Source of the DNA: Mycobacterium sp. IS-836
Lineage (GTDB): Bacteria > Actinomycetota > Actinomycetes > Mycobacteriales > Mycobacteriaceae
Length of the DNA: 64,000 nucleotides
Reading direction: 5' to 3'
Assembly (NCBI RefSeq): GCF_001954275.1
Contig: NZ_MBEU01000071.1
Span: forward strand, 1 to 64,000
Made by a program: the position numbers and the translations under genes. Position 1 is the stretch's first letter; every line of letters starts with the position of its first letter. The notes beneath the pieces are model-generated. The model did no database searches and was not told the origin of the DNA. It saw nothing but the letters and a program-made list of their open reading frames with translations. This document shows positions 35,408-47,332 of the stretch, piece by piece.

Positions 35408-37306
35408 ATGGCGTACCACAACCCGTTCATCGTCAACGGAAAGATCAGGTTCCCGGACAACACCAACCTGGTCAAGCACGTTGAGAAGTGGGCGCGGGTG
35501 CGCGGCGACAAGCTGGCCTACCGGTTCGTCGACTTCTCCACCGAACGCGACGGTGAATACAAGGACATCTCGTGGTCGGAGTTCAGCGCCCGCAACCGTG
35601 CGGTGGCCGCCCGGCTGCAGCAGGTCACCCAGCCCGGTGACCGCATCGCGATCCTGTGCCCGCAGAACCTGGACTATCTCGTCGCGTTGTTCGGCGCGCT
35701 GTACGCCGGCAGGATCGCGGTGCCGTTGTTCGACCCCTCCGAGCCGGGGCACGTCGGACGTTTGCACGCTGTGCTCGATGACTGCACGCCATCGACGATC
35801 CTGACCACGACCGAGGCCGCCGAGGGTGTGCGCAGGTTCATCCGCGCCCGCGCGGCCAAGGAGCGCCCCCGCGTCGTCGCCGTCGACGCGGTGCCCAACG
35901 AGGTGGCATCCACCTGGGAGGAGCCGGTGGCCGACGAGAACACCATCGCCTACTTGCAGTACACCTCGGGCTCCACCCGCACCCCGACCGGCGTGCAGAT
36001 CACCCACCTGAACCTGCCCACCAACGTGCTGCAGGTGCTGGAGGGGCTCGAAGGTAAGGAAGTTGACCGCGGCCTGTCCTGGCTGCCGTTCTTCCACGAC
36101 ATGGGCCTGATCACCGCGCTGTTGTCGCCGGTGATCGGTCACAACTTCACCTTCATGACGCCCGCCGCGTTCGTGCGCCGGCCCGGCCGGTGGATCCGCG
36201 AGATGGCACGCAAGCCCGACGACGCACCGGACTGTGAGGTCATCACCGTCGCGCCGAACTTCGCCTTCGAGCATGCCGCGCTGCGCGGTGCGCCGAAGGA
36301 AGGCGAACCGCCGCTGGACCTGAGCAACGTCAAAGCGATCCTCAACGGCAGCGAGCCGGTGTCCCCCGCGTCGATGCGCAAGTTCTACGAGGCGTTTGCG
36401 CCCTACGGCCTGCGCGAGACGGCGATCAAGCCGTCCTACGGTCTGGCCGAGGCGACGCTGTTCGTTTCCACCACACCGATGGACGAGGCGCCCAGGGTCA
36501 TCCACGTCGACCGTGCCGAGCTGAACAACCAGCGCTTCGTCGAGGTGGCCGCGGATTCGCCGAGCGCGGTGGCGCAGGTTTCCGCGGGCGTCATCGGCGT
36601 CGACGAGTGGGCCGTCATCGTCGACCCCGACACGGCCAGCGAGCTGCCCGACGGCCAGATCGGCGAGATCTGGCTGCACGGCAACAACATGGGCAGCGGC
36701 TACTGGGGCAAGGAAGCCGAAACCACCGAGATCTTCCGCAACATCCTCAAGTCGCGGATCAGCGAGTCGCACGCCGAGGGCGCCCCCGACGACGGCATGT
36801 GGGTGCGCACCGGCGACTACGGCACCTACTACAAGGGGCACCTCTATATAGCGGGCCGCATCAAAGACCTGGTCATCATCGACGGCCGCAACCACTACCC
36901 GCAGGACCTCGAGTACTCGGCGCAGGAAGCCAGCAAGGCGCTGCGCACCGGCTACGTGGCGGCCTTCTCGGTGCCGGCGAACCAACTGCCGCAGGAAGTC
37001 TTCGACAACCCGCACGCCGGCATCAAGTACGACCCCGACGACGCCTCCGAACAACTGGTGATCGTCGCCGAGCGCGCCGCCGGCTCGCACAAGCTGGACT
37101 ACCAGCCGATCGCCGACGACATCCGCGCGGCCATCGCCGTGCGCCACGGCGTCACGGTCCGCGACTTGCTGCTGGTGCAGTCGGGAACGATCCCGCGTAC
37201 CTCCAGCGGCAAGATCGGGCACCGCGCCTGCCGCGCCGCCTACCTTGACGGCAGTCTGCGCAGCGGCGTCGGGTCCCCGACCGCCTTCGCCGGCGCCAAC
37301 GACTGA
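35408..37306 (+). CDS. fadD32: Long-chain fatty acyl-AMP ligase FadD32
   Basis: The 632-residue enzyme activates the meromycolic acid as acyl-AMP and loads it on the N-terminal ACP of Pks13. ANL-superfamily motifs are [15 protein letters not shown] (P-loop), [36 protein letters not shown] and [20 protein letters not shown], with the catalytic Lys in [12 protein letters not shown] 35408 was chosen because AGGAGA sits seven bases upstream; a GTG at 35390 would add six residues and place that site inside the gene. The 236-bp gap before it holds the promoter region and no gene. Confidence 0.95.
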   Translation: MAYHNPFIVNGKIRFPDNTNLVKHVEKWARVRGDKLAYRFVDFSTERDGEYKDISWSEFSARNRAVAARLQQVTQPGDRIAILCPQNLDYLVALFGALYAGRIAVPLFDPSEPGHVGRLHAVLDDCTPSTILTTTEAAEGVRRFIRARAAKERPRVVAVDAVPNEVASTWEEPVADENTIAYLQYTSGSTRTPTGVQITHLNLPTNVLQVLEGLEGKEVDRGLSWLPFFHDMGLITALLSPVIGHNFTFMTPAAFVRRPGRWIREMARKPDDAPDCEVITVAPNFAFEHAALRGAPKEGEPPLDLSNVKAILNGSEPVSPASMRKFYEAFAPYGLRETAIKPSYGLAEATLFVSTTPMDEAPRVIHVDRAELNNQRFVEVAADSPSAVAQVSAGVIGVDEWAVIVDPDTASELPDGQIGEIWLHGNNMGSGYWGKEAETTEIFRNILKSRISESHAEGAPDDGMWVRTGDYGTYYKGHLYIAGRIKDLVIIDGRNHYPQDLEYSAQEASKALRTGYVAAFSVPANQLPQEVFDNPHAGIKYDPDDASEQLVIVAERAAGSHKLDYQPIADDIRAAIAVRHGVTVRDLLLVQSGTIPRTSSGKIGHRACRAAYLDGSLRSGVGSPTAFAGAND

Positions 37307-37316
37307 ATCAGGAACC

Positions 37317-40300
37317 ATGGCTGACACAGACGAACCTCAGGAGAACCTGCCCGCCGACAAGACCGACATGACGGTCGCCGAGATGCGCGAGTGGCTGCGC
37401 AACTGGGTGGGCCGGGCCGTCGGGAAATCACCCGACGACATCGACGAGTCGGTGCCGATGGTCGAGCTGGGTCTGGCGTCGCGGGATGCCGTGGCGATGG
37501 CCGCCGACATCGAGGACATGACCGGCGTCACGCTGTCGGTCGCGGTGGCGTTCCAGCACCCGACCATCGAGTCGCTGGCGACCCGCATCATCGAGGGTGA
37601 GCCCGAGGTGGCCGACGAGCTGGACGACGCCGATTGGTCGCGCCCCGGCCCCGCCGAGCGCGTCGACATCGCGGTGGTGGGCCTGTCCACCCGGCTGCCC
37701 GGCGACATGAACAGCCCCGACGAAACCTGGCAGGCGCTGCTGGAGGGTCGCGACGCGATCACCGATCTGCCCGAGGGCCGCTGGTCGGAATTCCTCGAAG
37801 AGCCGCGCATCGCCCAGCGCGTCGGCACCGCCCGCACCCGGGGTGGCTACCTGAAGGACATCAAGGGCTTCGACTCGGAGTTCTTCGCGGTGGCCAAGAC
37901 CGAGGCCGACAACATCGACCCGCAGCAGCGGATGGCGCTGGAGCTCACCTGGGAGGCGCTCGAGCACGCCCGCATCCCCGCGTCGAGCCTGCGCGGCGAG
38001 GCCGTCGGCGTGTACGTCGGCTTCTCCAACAACGACTACCAATTCCTGGCGGTCTCCGACCCCACCGTCGCGCACCCGTACGCGATCACCGGCACCGCCA
38101 GCTCGATCATCGCCAACCGGGTGTCCTACTTCTACGACTTCCGCGGCCCCTCGGTCGCGCTGGACACCGCCTGCTCGAGCTCGCTGGTGGCGACGCATCA
38201 GGCGGTGCAGGCGCTGCGCAACGGCGAGTGCGACGTGGCGGTCGCCGGTGGTGTCAACGCGTTGCTCACCCCGTTGGTGACGCTCGGTTTCGACGAGATC
38301 GGTCAGGTGCTTTCGCCCGACGGCCGGATCAAATCCTTCTCGTCCGACGCCGACGGCTACACCCGCTCCGAGGGTGGCGGCATGTTCGTGCTCAAGCGGG
38401 TTGACGACGCCCGCCGCGACGGCGACCAGATCCTGGCCGTGATCGCCGGCAGCGCGGTCAACCACGACGGCCGGTCCAACGGCCTGATCGCCCCCAACCA
38501 GGACGCGCAGGCCGAGGTGCTGCGCCGGGCCTACAAGGACGCCGGCATCGATCCGCGCACCGTCGACTACATCGAGGCGCACGGCACCGGCACCGTGCTG
38601 GGCGACCCGATCGAGGCCGAGGCGCTGGGTCGTGTCGTCGGGCGGGGCCGTCCCGCGGATCGCCCGGCACTGCTGGGCGCGGTGAAAACCAATGTGGGAC
38701 ACCTGGAGTCGGCCGCCGGCGCGGCCAGCCTGGCCAAGGTGGTGCTGGCCTTGCAGCACGACAAGCTGCCGCCGTCGATCAACTTCGCCGGGCCTAGCCC
38801 CTACATCGACTTCGACGGCATGCACTTGAAGGTCATCGACTCCCCGGCCGATTGGCCGCGCTACGGCGGTTACGCGCTGGCCGGGGTTTCCAGCTTCGGC
38901 TTCGGTGGGGCCAACGCGCACCTGGTGGTGCGCGAGGTGCTGCCCCGCGACGTCGTCGAGCGGGAGCCGGAGCCCGCGCCGGAGGTCGAGTCGGGCCCCG
39001 AAACCGAATCGGCCGAAGCCCCTGGGCTGGAAAGCCACTCGCTGCGGTTCGACGATTTCGGCAACATCATTCCCGACGCCTCCGAGGCGCCGGAGGAAGA
39101 ATACGAGCTGCCCGGCGTCACCGACGAGGCGCTGCGCCTCAAAGAGATCGCGCTGGAAGAGCTTGCGGCACAAGAAGAATCAGCGCCGCTGATCCCCCTC
39201 GCGGTGTCGGCGTTCTTGACGTCGCGCAAGAGGGCCGCCGCCGCCGAGCTCGCCGACTGGATGGAAAGCCCGGAAGGCCAGGCGTCGTCGCTGGAATCGA
39301 TCGGCCGCGCGCTGTCGCGTCGCAACCACGGCCGCTCCCGCGCGGTGGTGCTGGCCCACGACCACGAAGAGGCGATCAAGGGCCTGCGGGCGATCGCCGA
39401 GGGCAAGCAGAAGCCGAACGTGTTCAGCACCGACGGGCCGGTGACCAGCGGCCCGGTGTGGGCGATGGCCGGTTTCGGTGCGCAGCACCGCAAGATGGGC
39501 AAGAGCCTGTACCTGCGCAACGAGGTCTTCGCCGAATGGATCGAGAAGGTCGACGCGCTGATCCAGGACGAGCGGGGTTACTCGGTGCTCGAGCTGATCC
39601 TCGACGACTCGCACGAATACGGCATCGAGACTTCCAACGTCGTCATCTTCGCGATCCAGATCGCCCTGGGCGAGCTGCTCAAGCACCACGGCGCGAAACC
39701 CGCCGCGGTGGTTGGCCAATCGCTCGGTGAGCCCGCGTCGGCCTACTTCTCGGGCGGGCTGTCACTGGCCGACGCGACCCGCGTCATCTGCTCGCGCTCG
39801 CACCTGATGGGCGAGGGCGAGGCGATGCTGTTCGGCGAATACATCCGGCTGATGGCCCTCGTCGAGTACTCCGCCGACGAGTTGAAGACAGTGTTCGGTG
39901 ATTTCCCCGGCCTGGAGGTGTGCGTCTACGCCGCACCCAGCCAGACCGTGATCGGCGGTCCGCCCGAGCAGATCGACGCGATCGTCGCCCGCGCCGAGGC
40001 GGAGGGCCGCTTTGCCCGCAAGCTGCAGACCAAGGGCGCCGGCCACACCTCGCAGATGGACCCGCTACTCGGCGAGTTCTCCGCGGAGCTGCAGGGCATC
40101 GCGCCGCAGAGCCCGGCCGTCGGAATCTTTTCGACGGTGCACGAGGGCAGCTACATCAAGCCCGGCGGCGAGCCGATCCACGACGTCGCCTACTGGGTCA
40201 AGGGCATGCGGCATTCCGTCTACTTCACCCACGGCATCCGCAATGCCGTCGACGCCGGCCACACCACGTTCCTGGAGCTCGCCCCCAACCCGGTGGCGCT

Positions 40301-42629
40301 GATGCAGATCGGCCTAACCACCGCCGCCGCGGGTCTTCATGACGCCCAACTGATTCCGACGCTGGCCAAAAAGCAGGACGACGTCGAGTCGATGATCTCG
40401 GCCATGGCCCAGCTCTACGTCCACGGCCACGATCTGGACATCCGGACCCTGTTCAGCCGCGCCCAGGGGCCCGAGGATTACGCGAACATCCCGCCGACCC
40501 GGTTCAAGCGCAAAGAGCACTGGCTGGACGTGCACTTCTCCGGCGACGGCTCGGTGATCATGCCGGGAACCCATGTCGCGTTGCCGGATGGCCGCCACGT
40601 CTGGGAATTCGCGCCGCGCAACGGCGACACGGACCTGGCCGCGTTGGTGAGATCCGCTGCGACACAAGTGCTTCCGGATGCGCAGCTGGTGGCGTCCGAG
40701 CAGCGCGCGGTGCCCGGCGCCGGCGCCCGGCTGGTGACCACGATGACCAGGCACCCCGGCGGCGCCTCGGTCCAGGTGCATGCCCGCATCGACGAGTCCT
40801 TCACCCTGGTTTACGACGCGCTGGTGTCCCGGGCGGGTTCGGATGTCGCCGCGTTGCCGACCGCGGTGGGCGCCGGCGCGACGATCGCCGCCCCGACCGC
40901 GACCGCTGCGCCTGAGGCCCCGGCCGCGCCCGTCGAGGAGTCCGACGCCGAAACGCTGTCGGACAGCCTGACCAACCGCTACCTGCCGAGCAACGTGGGC
41001 CGATGGTCACCGGATTCCGGCGAGACCATCGCCGAGCGGCTGGGCCTGATCGTCTCGGCGGCCATGGGGTATGAGCCCGAGGACCTGCCGTGGGAGGTGC
41101 CGCTGATCGAGCTGGGCCTGGACTCGCTGATGGCGGTGCGGATCAAGAACCGCGTCGAGTACGACTTCGACCTTCCCCCAATCCAATTGACGGCCGTGCG
41201 GGACGCCAATCTGTACGCCGTCGAGAAGCTGATCGAGTACGCGATCGAGCACCGCGACGAGGTCGAGCAGCTGCACGAGCACCAGAAGACGCTGACGCCC
41301 GAGGAGATCGCACGGGAGCAGGCCCAGTTGCTCAGCGGGGCAACGCCGGCATCGGTCGCCGCGCCGGATCCGGACCCACAGGCGGAGCCCGAGACTCAGC
41401 CCGCGCCGCCGCCCTCGGATGTGACGATTCCCCCGCCACCGACGGACCCGTCCGGTCCGAAGGCCGCGGCCACCAATGGTGGCCAACCGAACCTGGCGGG
41501 AGCGCTCAGCCAGGAGGCGGTGGCCAAGGCGCTCAACTCCGACGTGCCCCCGCGCGACGCCGCCGAGCGCGTCACCTTCGCCACCTGGGCGATCGTCACG
41601 GGCAAGTCGGCGGGCGGCATCTTCAACCCGCTGCCCAAGCTCGACGAGGGCACCGCCGCCAAGATGGCGCAGCGGCTTTCGGAGCGGGCCGAGGGTCCGA
41701 TCACCGCCGAGGACGTGCTGACGTCGGAGACCATCGAGGCGCTGGCCGAGAAGATCCGCGGCTACTTCGAGGCCGGACAGATCGACGGCTTCGTCCGCAC
41801 CATCAGAGCGCCGCAGGACGATTCGCAAATACCGGTGTTCGTGTTCCACCCGGCCGGCGGTTCGACCGTGGTCTACGAGCCGCTGCTCAACCGCCTTCCG
41901 GCGGATACCCCGATGTACGGGTTCGAGCGGGTCGAAGGCTCCGTGCAGGAAAGGGCCGCCCAGTACGTGCCCAAACTCCTGGAACTCAACGGGGACAAGC
42001 CTTTCGTCCTGGTCGGTTGGTCGCTCGGCGGCGCACTGGCGTACGCCTGCGCCATCGGGCTCAAGCGGATGGGCGCCAATGTCGCGTTCGTCGGGTTGAT
42101 CGACACGGTGCGCGCCGGCGAGGAGATCCCGCAGACCCGGGAGGAAACCCGCAAGCGCTGGGACCGGTACGCGAAGTTCGCGGAGCGCACCTTCAACGTC
42201 GAGATTCCGGCGATCCCCTACGAGCAGCTCGAGGAGCTCGACGACGAGGGTCAGGTCAAGTTTGTGTTGGACATCGTCCAGCAGAGCGGCGTGCAGATTC
42301 CGGGCGGCATCGTCGAGCACCAGCGGACGTCCTATCTGGACAACCGGGCGCTGGAGACCGTCGAGATCGAGCCGTACGACGGCCACGTGACCCTCTACAT
42401 GGCCGATCGCTACCACGACGACGTCATCGAGTTCGAGCCGCGGTACGCGATCCGTCAGCCCGACGGCGGCTGGGGCGAGTACGTGGCGGACCTGGAAGTG
42501 GTTCCGATCGGTGGCGAGCACATCCAGGCCATCGACGAACCGATCATCGGCAAGGTCGGTGCCCACCTCACCGACGCGCTGAATAAGGTGGAAGCGCAAG
42601 CCAGTCAGACGAGTGAGGTAGGCAAGTAG
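37317..42629 (+). CDS. pks13: Polyketide synthase Pks13, mycolic acid condensase
   Basis: The 1770-residue type I PKS condenses the meromycoloyl chain with a carboxylated C24-C26 acyl chain to give the mycolate beta-keto ester. Domain order: N-terminal ACP with S55 (GLASRD), ketosynthase about 115-540 with C286 (DTACSSS) and [17 protein letters not shown], acyltransferase about 715-1040 with S802 (GQSLGE), C-terminal ACP with S1270 (GLDSLM), Pro-rich linker, and thioesterase about 1500-1770 with S1569 (GWSLGG). The lack of ketoreductase agrees with the known enzyme (1733 aa in M. tuberculosis). It starts 10 bases after fadD32. Confidence 0.97.
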   Translation: MADTDEPQENLPADKTDMTVAEMREWLRNWVGRAVGKSPDDIDESVPMVELGLASRDAVAMAADIEDMTGVTLSVAVAFQHPTIESLATRIIEGEPEVADELDDADWSRPGPAERVDIAVVGLSTRLPGDMNSPDETWQALLEGRDAITDLPEGRWSEFLEEPRIAQRVGTARTRGGYLKDIKGFDSEFFAVAKTEADNIDPQQRMALELTWEALEHARIPASSLRGEAVGVYVGFSNNDYQFLAVSDPTVAHPYAITGTASSIIANRVSYFYDFRGPSVALDTACSSSLVATHQAVQALRNGECDVAVAGGVNALLTPLVTLGFDEIGQVLSPDGRIKSFSSDADGYTRSEGGGMFVLKRVDDARRDGDQILAVIAGSAVNHDGRSNGLIAPNQDAQAEVLRRAYKDAGIDPRTVDYIEAHGTGTVLGDPIEAEALGRVVGRGRPADRPALLGAVKTNVGHLESAAGAASLAKVVLALQHDKLPPSINFAGPSPYIDFDGMHLKVIDSPADWPRYGGYALAGVSSFGFGGANAHLVVREVLPRDVVEREPEPAPEVESGPETESAEAPGLESHSLRFDDFGNIIPDASEAPEEEYELPGVTDEALRLKEIALEELAAQEESAPLIPLAVSAFLTSRKRAAAAELADWMESPEGQASSLESIGRALSRRNHGRSRAVVLAHDHEEAIKGLRAIAEGKQKPNVFSTDGPVTSGPVWAMAGFGAQHRKMGKSLYLRNEVFAEWIEKVDALIQDERGYSVLELILDDSHEYGIETSNVVIFAIQIALGELLKHHGAKPAAVVGQSLGEPASAYFSGGLSLADATRVICSRSHLMGEGEAMLFGEYIRLMALVEYSADELKTVFGDFPGLEVCVYAAPSQTVIGGPPEQIDAIVARAEAEGRFARKLQTKGAGHTSQMDPLLGEFSAELQGIAPQSPAVGIFSTVHEGSYIKPGGEPIHDVAYWVKGMRHSVYFTHGIRNAVDAGHTTFLELAPNPVALMQIGLTTAAAGLHDAQLIPTLAKKQDDVESMISAMAQLYVHGHDLDIRTLFSRAQGPEDYANIPPTRFKRKEHWLDVHFSGDGSVIMPGTHVALPDGRHVWEFAPRNGDTDLAALVRSAATQVLPDAQLVASEQRAVPGAGARLVTTMTRHPGGASVQVHARIDESFTLVYDALVSRAGSDVAALPTAVGAGATIAAPTATAAPEAPAAPVEESDAETLSDSLTNRYLPSNVGRWSPDSGETIAERLGLIVSAAMGYEPEDLPWEVPLIELGLDSLMAVRIKNRVEYDFDLPPIQLTAVRDANLYAVEKLIEYAIEHRDEVEQLHEHQKTLTPEEIAREQAQLLSGATPASVAAPDPDPQAEPETQPAPPPSDVTIPPPPTDPSGPKAAATNGGQPNLAGALSQEAVAKALNSDVPPRDAAERVTFATWAIVTGKSAGGIFNPLPKLDEGTAAKMAQRLSERAEGPITAEDVLTSETIEALAEKIRGYFEAGQIDGFVRTIRAPQDDSQIPVFVFHPAGGSTVVYEPLLNRLPADTPMYGFERVEGSVQERAAQYVPKLLELNGDKPFVLVGWSLGGALAYACAIGLKRMGANVAFVGLIDTVRAGEEIPQTREETRKRWDRYAKFAERTFNVEIPAIPYEQLEELDDEGQVKFVLDIVQQSGVQIPGGIVEHQRTSYLDNRALETVEIEPYDGHVTLYMADRYHDDVIEFEPRYAIRQPDGGWGEYVADLEVVPIGGEHIQAIDEPIIGKVGAHLTDALNKVEAQASQTSEVGK

Positions 42630-44203
42630 TGACGGAGATGGCGCCAGCTCCCATCCAGCACACCACCGCGGAGAAGCTGGCCGAGCTCCACCGTCGCCTG
42701 GAATTGGCCAAAGAGCCCGGTGGTGAGAAGGCCGTCGCCAAGCGCAACAAAAAGGGCATCCCCAGCGCCCGCGCCCGCGTGCACGCGCTGGTCGACCCGG
42801 GCACCTTCTTAGAGACCGGGGCGCTGGCCAAAACGCCGAACGACCCGAACGCGCTCTACGGCGACGGTTGCGTCACCGGGCACGCCATGATCGACGGCCG
42901 GCCGGTCGGGGTGTTCTCCCACGACCAGACGGTGTTCCAGGGCACCGTCGGTGAGATGTTCGGCCGCAAGGTCGCCCGGCTGATGGAATGGTGCGCCATG
43001 GTCGGTTGCCCGATCATCGGCATCCAGGACTCCGGTGGGGCCCGGATTCAGGACGCGGTCACGTCGTTGGCGTGGTACGCCGAACTGGGCCGCCGCCACG
43101 AGGCGCTGTCCGGGCTGGTGCCGCAGATCTCCCTGATCTTCGGCAAATGCGCTGGGGGAGCGGTGTATTCGCCGATCCAGGACGACCTGCTGGTCTCGGT
43201 GCGCGACCAGGGCTACTTCTTCGTCACCGGGCCCGACGTGATCCAGGAAGTCACCGGCGAGGAGGTCACCCTCGACGAGCTCGGCGGCTCGGACGCGCAG
43301 GCCCGCTACGGCAACATCCACCAGGTGGTCGACTCCGAGGCCGAGGCGTTCCAGTACGTCCGCGACTTCCTGTCGTTCCTGCCGTCGAGCGCCGTCGGCC
43401 AGCCGCCGATCATCAACCCCGGCCTCGAGCCCGAGACCACCCCGACCGATCTGGAGCTCGACTCGATCGTGCCGGACTCGGACAACATGGCCTACGACAT
43501 GCACGAGATCCTGTTGCGCATCTTCGACGACGGCGACTTCCTGGACGTCGCCGCGCAACACGGCCCGGCCATCATCACCGGGTTCGCCCGGGTCGACGGA
43601 CGCCCGGTGGGCGTGATCGCCAACCAGCCCATGCACCTGTCCGGGTCGATCGACAACGAGGCCTCCGACAAGGCCGCGCGATTCATCCGGTTCTGCGACG
43701 CGTTCAACATCCCGCTGGTCTTCGTCGTGGACACCCCGGGCTTCCTGCCGGGTGCCGAGCAGGAGAAGAACGGCATCATCAAACGCGGCGGCCGGTTCCT
43801 GTATGCGGTGGTCGAGGCCGACGTGCCGAAGGTGACCATCACCGTTCGCAAGTCCTACGGCGGCGCCTACGCCGTCATGGGATCGCGGCAGCTGACCGCC
43901 GACTTCAACTTCGCCTGGCCGACCGCGCGCATCGCGGTGATCGGCGCCGAGGGGGCCGCGCAGCTGCTGATGAAGCGGTTCCCGGACCCCACCATCCCCG
44001 AGGCGCAGCAGATCAAGAAGGACTTCATCGAGGGTTACAACCTCAACATGGCGATCCCGTGGACGGCCGCCGAGCGCGGATTCATCGACGCGGTCATCGA
44101 CCCGCACCAGACCAGGCTGCTGCTGCGCCGGTCGCTGCATCTGTTGCGGGACAAGCAACTCTGGTTCCGCACCGCACGTAAGCACGGGCTGATCCCGGTT
44201 TAG
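42629..44203 (+). CDS. accD4: Acyl-CoA carboxylase carboxyltransferase subunit AccD4
   Basis: The 524-residue beta subunit works with AccA3 and AccD5/AccE to carboxylate long-chain acyl-CoA for Pks13. The crotonase-type carboxyltransferase fold shows [17 protein letters not shown] and [10 protein letters not shown] (N-half acyl-CoA loop) and [18 protein letters not shown] and [12 protein letters not shown] (C-half oxyanion loop). GTG 42629 shares one base with the pks13 TAG. Its stop overlaps the stop of the convergent sigma-factor gene. Confidence 0.95.
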   Translation: MTEMAPAPIQHTTAEKLAELHRRLELAKEPGGEKAVAKRNKKGIPSARARVHALVDPGTFLETGALAKTPNDPNALYGDGCVTGHAMIDGRPVGVFSHDQTVFQGTVGEMFGRKVARLMEWCAMVGCPIIGIQDSGGARIQDAVTSLAWYAELGRRHEALSGLVPQISLIFGKCAGGAVYSPIQDDLLVSVRDQGYFFVTGPDVIQEVTGEEVTLDELGGSDAQARYGNIHQVVDSEAEAFQYVRDFLSFLPSSAVGQPPIINPGLEPETTPTDLELDSIVPDSDNMAYDMHEILLRIFDDGDFLDVAAQHGPAIITGFARVDGRPVGVIANQPMHLSGSIDNEASDKAARFIRFCDAFNIPLVFVVDTPGFLPGAEQEKNGIIKRGGRFLYAVVEADVPKVTITVRKSYGGAYAVMGSRQLTADFNFAWPTARIAVIGAEGAAQLLMKRFPDPTIPEAQQIKKDFIEGYNLNMAIPWTAAERGFIDAVIDPHQTRLLLRRSLHLLRDKQLWFRTARKHGLIPV

Positions 44204-45144
44204 GGTGCCTCGCGCGCGATCGATCGCGGCAGCCCGAACCTCGCGAGCACGCTGTTGTCGAAGCGGGTCATGGCGCAGATGCGCTCGCCGGCGAGGCCCA
44301 GGACATACAGGCCGACCCCGTGGCTGATTCCCGTGGGCGTGCGCAGGTACGCGCCGAACGCCGGTTGGCCGTTGGCGCGCGTCGGCACGAGGTCGAACCT
44401 GCGGCCCGCATCGAACAGGGCCGCGCAGAAGCGGGCCACGACGTCGCGCCCCTCGTATTCGAAGGGCATCGGCGGCATCGACATGAACACGTCGTCGGTC
44501 AACAGGGCCACGAGCGCATCGAGGTCGGCCGACTCCCACGCGCGGACAAACTTCGCCACGATCGCTTCCTCGGCCGGCGAGCCGCGGGCCGGTGGGAGTT
44601 CGCCGGCGGTCGGCAGGCTGCGGCGAAGCCCGGCACGCGCCCGCTTGAGGGCGCTCTTGACCGCTTCGACGCTGGCGTCGAGCATGTCGGCCACCTCGTT
44701 CGTGTCGAATCCGAGGACGTCGCGCAGCACCAGCACGGCGACCTGACGAGGCGGCAGAACCTGAAGGGCGGCAATGAAAGCCAGTGAGATGGATTCGGTC
44801 TGCTCGTAGCGAGCTTCCGGCCCATCGGGAAAGGGCTCTAGCCAGACGACTTCACCCAAACGGGTGGGCCCCGGCGGTTCGACATCGGGCACGTCCCACT
44901 CCTTGGCCGCGCGCCGGCTCGCCGAACGACGGGCGTTGAGGCAGCGGTTGGTGGCGATCCGGTACAGCCAGGTGCGCAGCGAGGCGCGTCCCTCGAACCC
45001 CGCCAGCCCCTGCCACGCGGCCAGCATCGTGTCCTGCAGGGCGTCCTCGGCGTCCTGCAGGGATCCGAGCATCCGGTAGCAGTGCACCTGCAGTTCCCGG
45101 CGGTACGGCTCGATCAGCTCCCGATACGGATCGCCGACCACCAC
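44200..45144 (-). CDS. ECF sigma factor with C-terminal SnoaL-like domain
   Basis: The 314-residue protein has sigma region 2 ([22 protein letters not shown], about 23-44, then [17 protein letters not shown]) and region 4 ([26 protein letters not shown], about 128-153). A ~110-residue C-terminal SnoaL/NTF2-like domain ends the protein; in such sigma factors (ECF41/SigG/SigJ type) it modulates activity in place of an anti-sigma factor. It is not in the M. tuberculosis cluster at this position. It is divergent from the DHFR-family gene, a plausible target. Confidence 0.86.
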   Translation of the reverse strand: MVVGDPYRELIEPYRRELQVHCYRMLGSLQDAEDALQDTMLAAWQGLAGFEGRASLRTWLYRIATNRCLNARRSASRRAAKEWDVPDVEPPGPTRLGEVVWLEPFPDGPEARYEQTESISLAFIAALQVLPPRQVAVLVLRDVLGFDTNEVADMLDASVEAVKSALKRARAGLRRSLPTAGELPPARGSPAEEAIVAKFVRAWESADLDALVALLTDDVFMSMPPMPFEYEGRDVVARFCAALFDAGRRFDLVPTRANGQPAFGAYLRTPTGISHGVGLYVLGLAGERICAMTRFDNSVLARFGLPRSIAREAP

Positions 45145-45240
45145 CTCGCGTCACCTCCATCCGTACAGACACCGACCCGACGACGCACGGGGCGGTGTCT
45201 CCATTAGTGGTAGCCGACAACACGGGCTAGGAGGGCAAGG

Positions 45241-45819
45241 ATGGGAAAGATCATCGTCAGCGAGAACGTCTCGCTCGACGGAATCGGGCAGGACCCGACC
45301 GGCGACGAGGGCTTCAGGGCCGGCGGCTGGTTCGGCCAGATCGACCAACGCGACCACGACGCGTGGGCCGAAGCCGAGCTCGACGAGGCGCTGGGCGCCG
45401 AGGCCCTGCTGTTGGGCCGGCGGACCTATGAGTTCTTCGCCGCGCGCTGGCCGTCGCGCACCGGCCGGTGGGCGGACCGATTGAACAGCCTGCCCAAGCA
45501 CGTGGTGTCGGCGACCCTGCCCGACCCGCAGTGGAACAACACGACGGTGCTGACGGCCGACCCACTGCGTCAGGTCGGCGCGTTGCGCCGAAACGTCAAC
45601 GGGGACATCGTCGTTTACGGGAGCTTCCGGCTGGTGCACGCGCTGGTGGAACACGACCTCGTCGACGAGTTGCGATTGATGGTCTTCCCGTTCATGCTCG
45701 GCGCCGGCGATCGCCCGTTCGGCGACACCAGCGCCACGAAACGCCTGCGCCTCGTCGAGGTCCGCACGGTCGGCGACGGCCTGGTGCTACTCACCTACGA
45801 GCGCCGGCCGGGCCGATGA
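45241..45819 (+). CDS. Dihydrofolate reductase-family (RibD C-terminal-like) protein
   Basis: The 192-residue protein begins IIVSENVSLDGIGQDP and has LLLGRRTYEFFAARWP and VVYGSFRLVHALVEHDLVDEL, typical of the RibD-C/DHFR-like family of NADPH-binding reductases. True folate reductase activity is not implied. A good ribosome site, AGGAGGGCAAGG, precedes ATG 45241. It is divergent from the sigma-factor gene and overlaps the convergent SGNH hydrolase gene by 29 bases. Confidence 0.83.
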   Translation: MGKIIVSENVSLDGIGQDPTGDEGFRAGGWFGQIDQRDHDAWAEAELDEALGAEALLLGRRTYEFFAARWPSRTGRWADRLNSLPKHVVSATLPDPQWNNTTVLTADPLRQVGALRRNVNGDIVVYGSFRLVHALVEHDLVDELRLMVFPFMLGAGDRPFGDTSATKRLRLVEVRTVGDGLVLLTYERRPGR

Positions 45820-46663
45820 ATCCGGCCAGCGCGTCGCCCACCGCCGTCGCGCCAAAAGCGGTGGGGTGCAACGGAACCGCGGGGTCGGCCACCCCATAGC
45901 CGGAAACGTAGCGATCGGCGGGCGAGGCGCAGATGTCGTGGCCCTGGAACATCGGCCTGGTGTCGAAGTACTCGATCCCCTTATCGGCGGCCAGTTGACG
46001 TTGCCGGTCGTCGAGTTCGTTGAATTTGGCCTGCAGGTAGTCGGAGTCGTGCGGCAACACCGGCTGCCCGGGAAAGCAGCCCCCGGGCCGGATCAGGGTC
46101 CCGTAGCCCACCAAAACGATCCGCGCCTTCGGCGCCTCGGCGCGGACCTGGTCGATCAGCATGCTCCACCCGCGGACATGCCTGTCGATCGCCGCCGAAA
46201 TCCGGTCGACCGCGCCGGACACGAAATCCTCGGTGCAGGGTGCCGGGTTGGGGGATTTGACCTCGCATCCCTCGGCGTCGGCGGCCAGTCCGACGTCATT
46301 GGCCCCGATGGTGATGGTGATCAGGTCGGTGGCCGCGCGGACCGCGTCCATCTGGCGTCCGACCATCCCATCCTTCGTCTCTTGTGCGTGATCGGTGATG
46401 TCCTCGGTGATCGCGCCGCTGCAGGTGACGTCGGTGAACCCGGTCGCGCCGAGCCGCCGCGCGAGCACCGACGGGTAGTCGTTGGTCGACTTGCGGCAGC
46501 CGGTGGGTGGCGCCGGGTCCGGCACACCCGGCGCGGCGGCCATCGAGTCGCCCAGCGCCACATAGTTCAGCCGGCCAAGCGGCGGGGTGGCTGCATGGGG
46601 TCCGGCGCAAGCGACCGCCGCGGCACCGACCAGCGATGCGAGGCACAGGCGTGTCGAGAGCAT
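45791..46663 (-). CDS. Secreted SGNH/GDSL-family esterase or lipase
   Basis: The 290-residue protein has a signal peptide (MLSTRLCLASLVGAAAVACAG) with Cys19 in a weak lipobox, so it may be a lipoprotein. The SGNH blocks are YVALGDSMAAAPG (nucleophile Ser), TCSGAITED, TITIGANDVGL (oxyanion Asn) and VPLHPTAFGA (catalytic His). Paired Cys residues suggest disulfides outside the cell. Substrate is unknown. The 3' end overlaps the DHFR-family gene on the other strand. Confidence 0.84.
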   Translation of the reverse strand: MLSTRLCLASLVGAAAVACAGPHAATPPLGRLNYVALGDSMAAAPGVPDPAPPTGCRKSTNDYPSVLARRLGATGFTDVTCSGAITEDITDHAQETKDGMVGRQMDAVRAATDLITITIGANDVGLAADAEGCEVKSPNPAPCTEDFVSGAVDRISAAIDRHVRGWSMLIDQVRAEAPKARIVLVGYGTLIRPGGCFPGQPVLPHDSDYLQAKFNELDDRQRQLAADKGIEYFDTRPMFQGHDICASPADRYVSGYGVADPAVPLHPTAFGATAVGDALAGFIGPAGARR

Positions 46664-46723
46664 ATGCCCCAGTGTTTCATCCCGCGTTGGGCCGCCATGG
46701 CACCGCCGCGGGTTCAGTGCCGG

Positions 46724-47230
46724 TTACACCGGTACCAGATACTCGGAGGTGTAGAACTCGGCCGGATTCTGCGAGTGCGGGTCCCCGCGTTCGACGACCA
46801 CCCAGACGCTGGTCGTGCCCTGCCGAATGGCGTCCTGAATGGTCACCGTCGCGTTGCCCGCGCCGTCGGTGTCCATTCCGGTAAAGGCGGTGCCGGGATC
46901 GCCGGGCCCGCAACCGGCCGACGAGGGACGGGGTTCCTGAATGAGGCCGACGTCGAAATGCGTGCCCGGCCGGGGGGAATCCGCCAGATGCACTTCCGCG
47001 GTCACGGTCGACCCGGACCTCTGTACCAGCACCGTGCCGCTGCCCAGTCGTGGAAACTGCACCGGGGGCCCGTTGGCCACCAGGCTGAAATCGCAGCGCC
47101 GGAGATCGGCATTCAGGGCGACCGTCGTACCGCTTTCCGCGGCGGCCTTGACCATTGCAAATGTCGCCGCGGGAGTGATCACCACGCCCAGCGTTGCCGC
47201 GCATGCGCCCAGACGAGTCAGTGTGTGCAT
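46724..47230 (-). CDS. Small secreted hypothetical protein
   Basis: The 168-residue protein has a signal peptide (MHTLTRLGACAATLGVVITPAATFA) and a mature beta-rich part with CDFSL and AGCGPG cysteines and VTAEVHLADSPRPGTHFDV, but no recognised domain. AAAGGTGA precedes ATG 47230. It lies 102 bases after embB on the same strand, past a hairpin, and 60 bases before the SGNH gene; co-transcription with the latter is possible. Confidence 0.72.
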   Translation of the reverse strand: MHTLTRLGACAATLGVVITPAATFAMVKAAAESGTTVALNADLRRCDFSLVANGPPVQFPRLGSGTVLVQRSGSTVTAEVHLADSPRPGTHFDVGLIQEPRPSSAGCGPGDPGTAFTGMDTDGAGNATVTIQDAIRQGTTSVWVVVERGDPHSQNPAEFYTSEYLVPV

Positions 47231-47288
47231 TGGGTCACCTTTTCCCGCATATGTTGGCCAGCTCACAAGGGAACTAAGTATTGACCGC

Positions 47289-47317
47289 CGCGGGCCGAAA
47301 TTAAACCCCGGCCCGCG
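47289..47317 (-). terminator. GC-rich hairpin after embB
   Basis: CGCGGGCCG (47289-47297) and CGGCCCGCG (47309-47317) form a perfect 9-bp stem with an 11-base A/T-rich loop, 15 bases after the embB stop in the direction of transcription. It is the likely end of the emb transcript, with no T-tract. Confidence 0.65.
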
Positions 47318-47332
47318 AGTACTGAACGGCAA

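Noticed and set aside
37428-39173. 581-codon open frame antisense to pks13
   Set aside because: It is opposite the ketosynthase coding sequence, whose motifs are intact; composition is that of a shadow frame.
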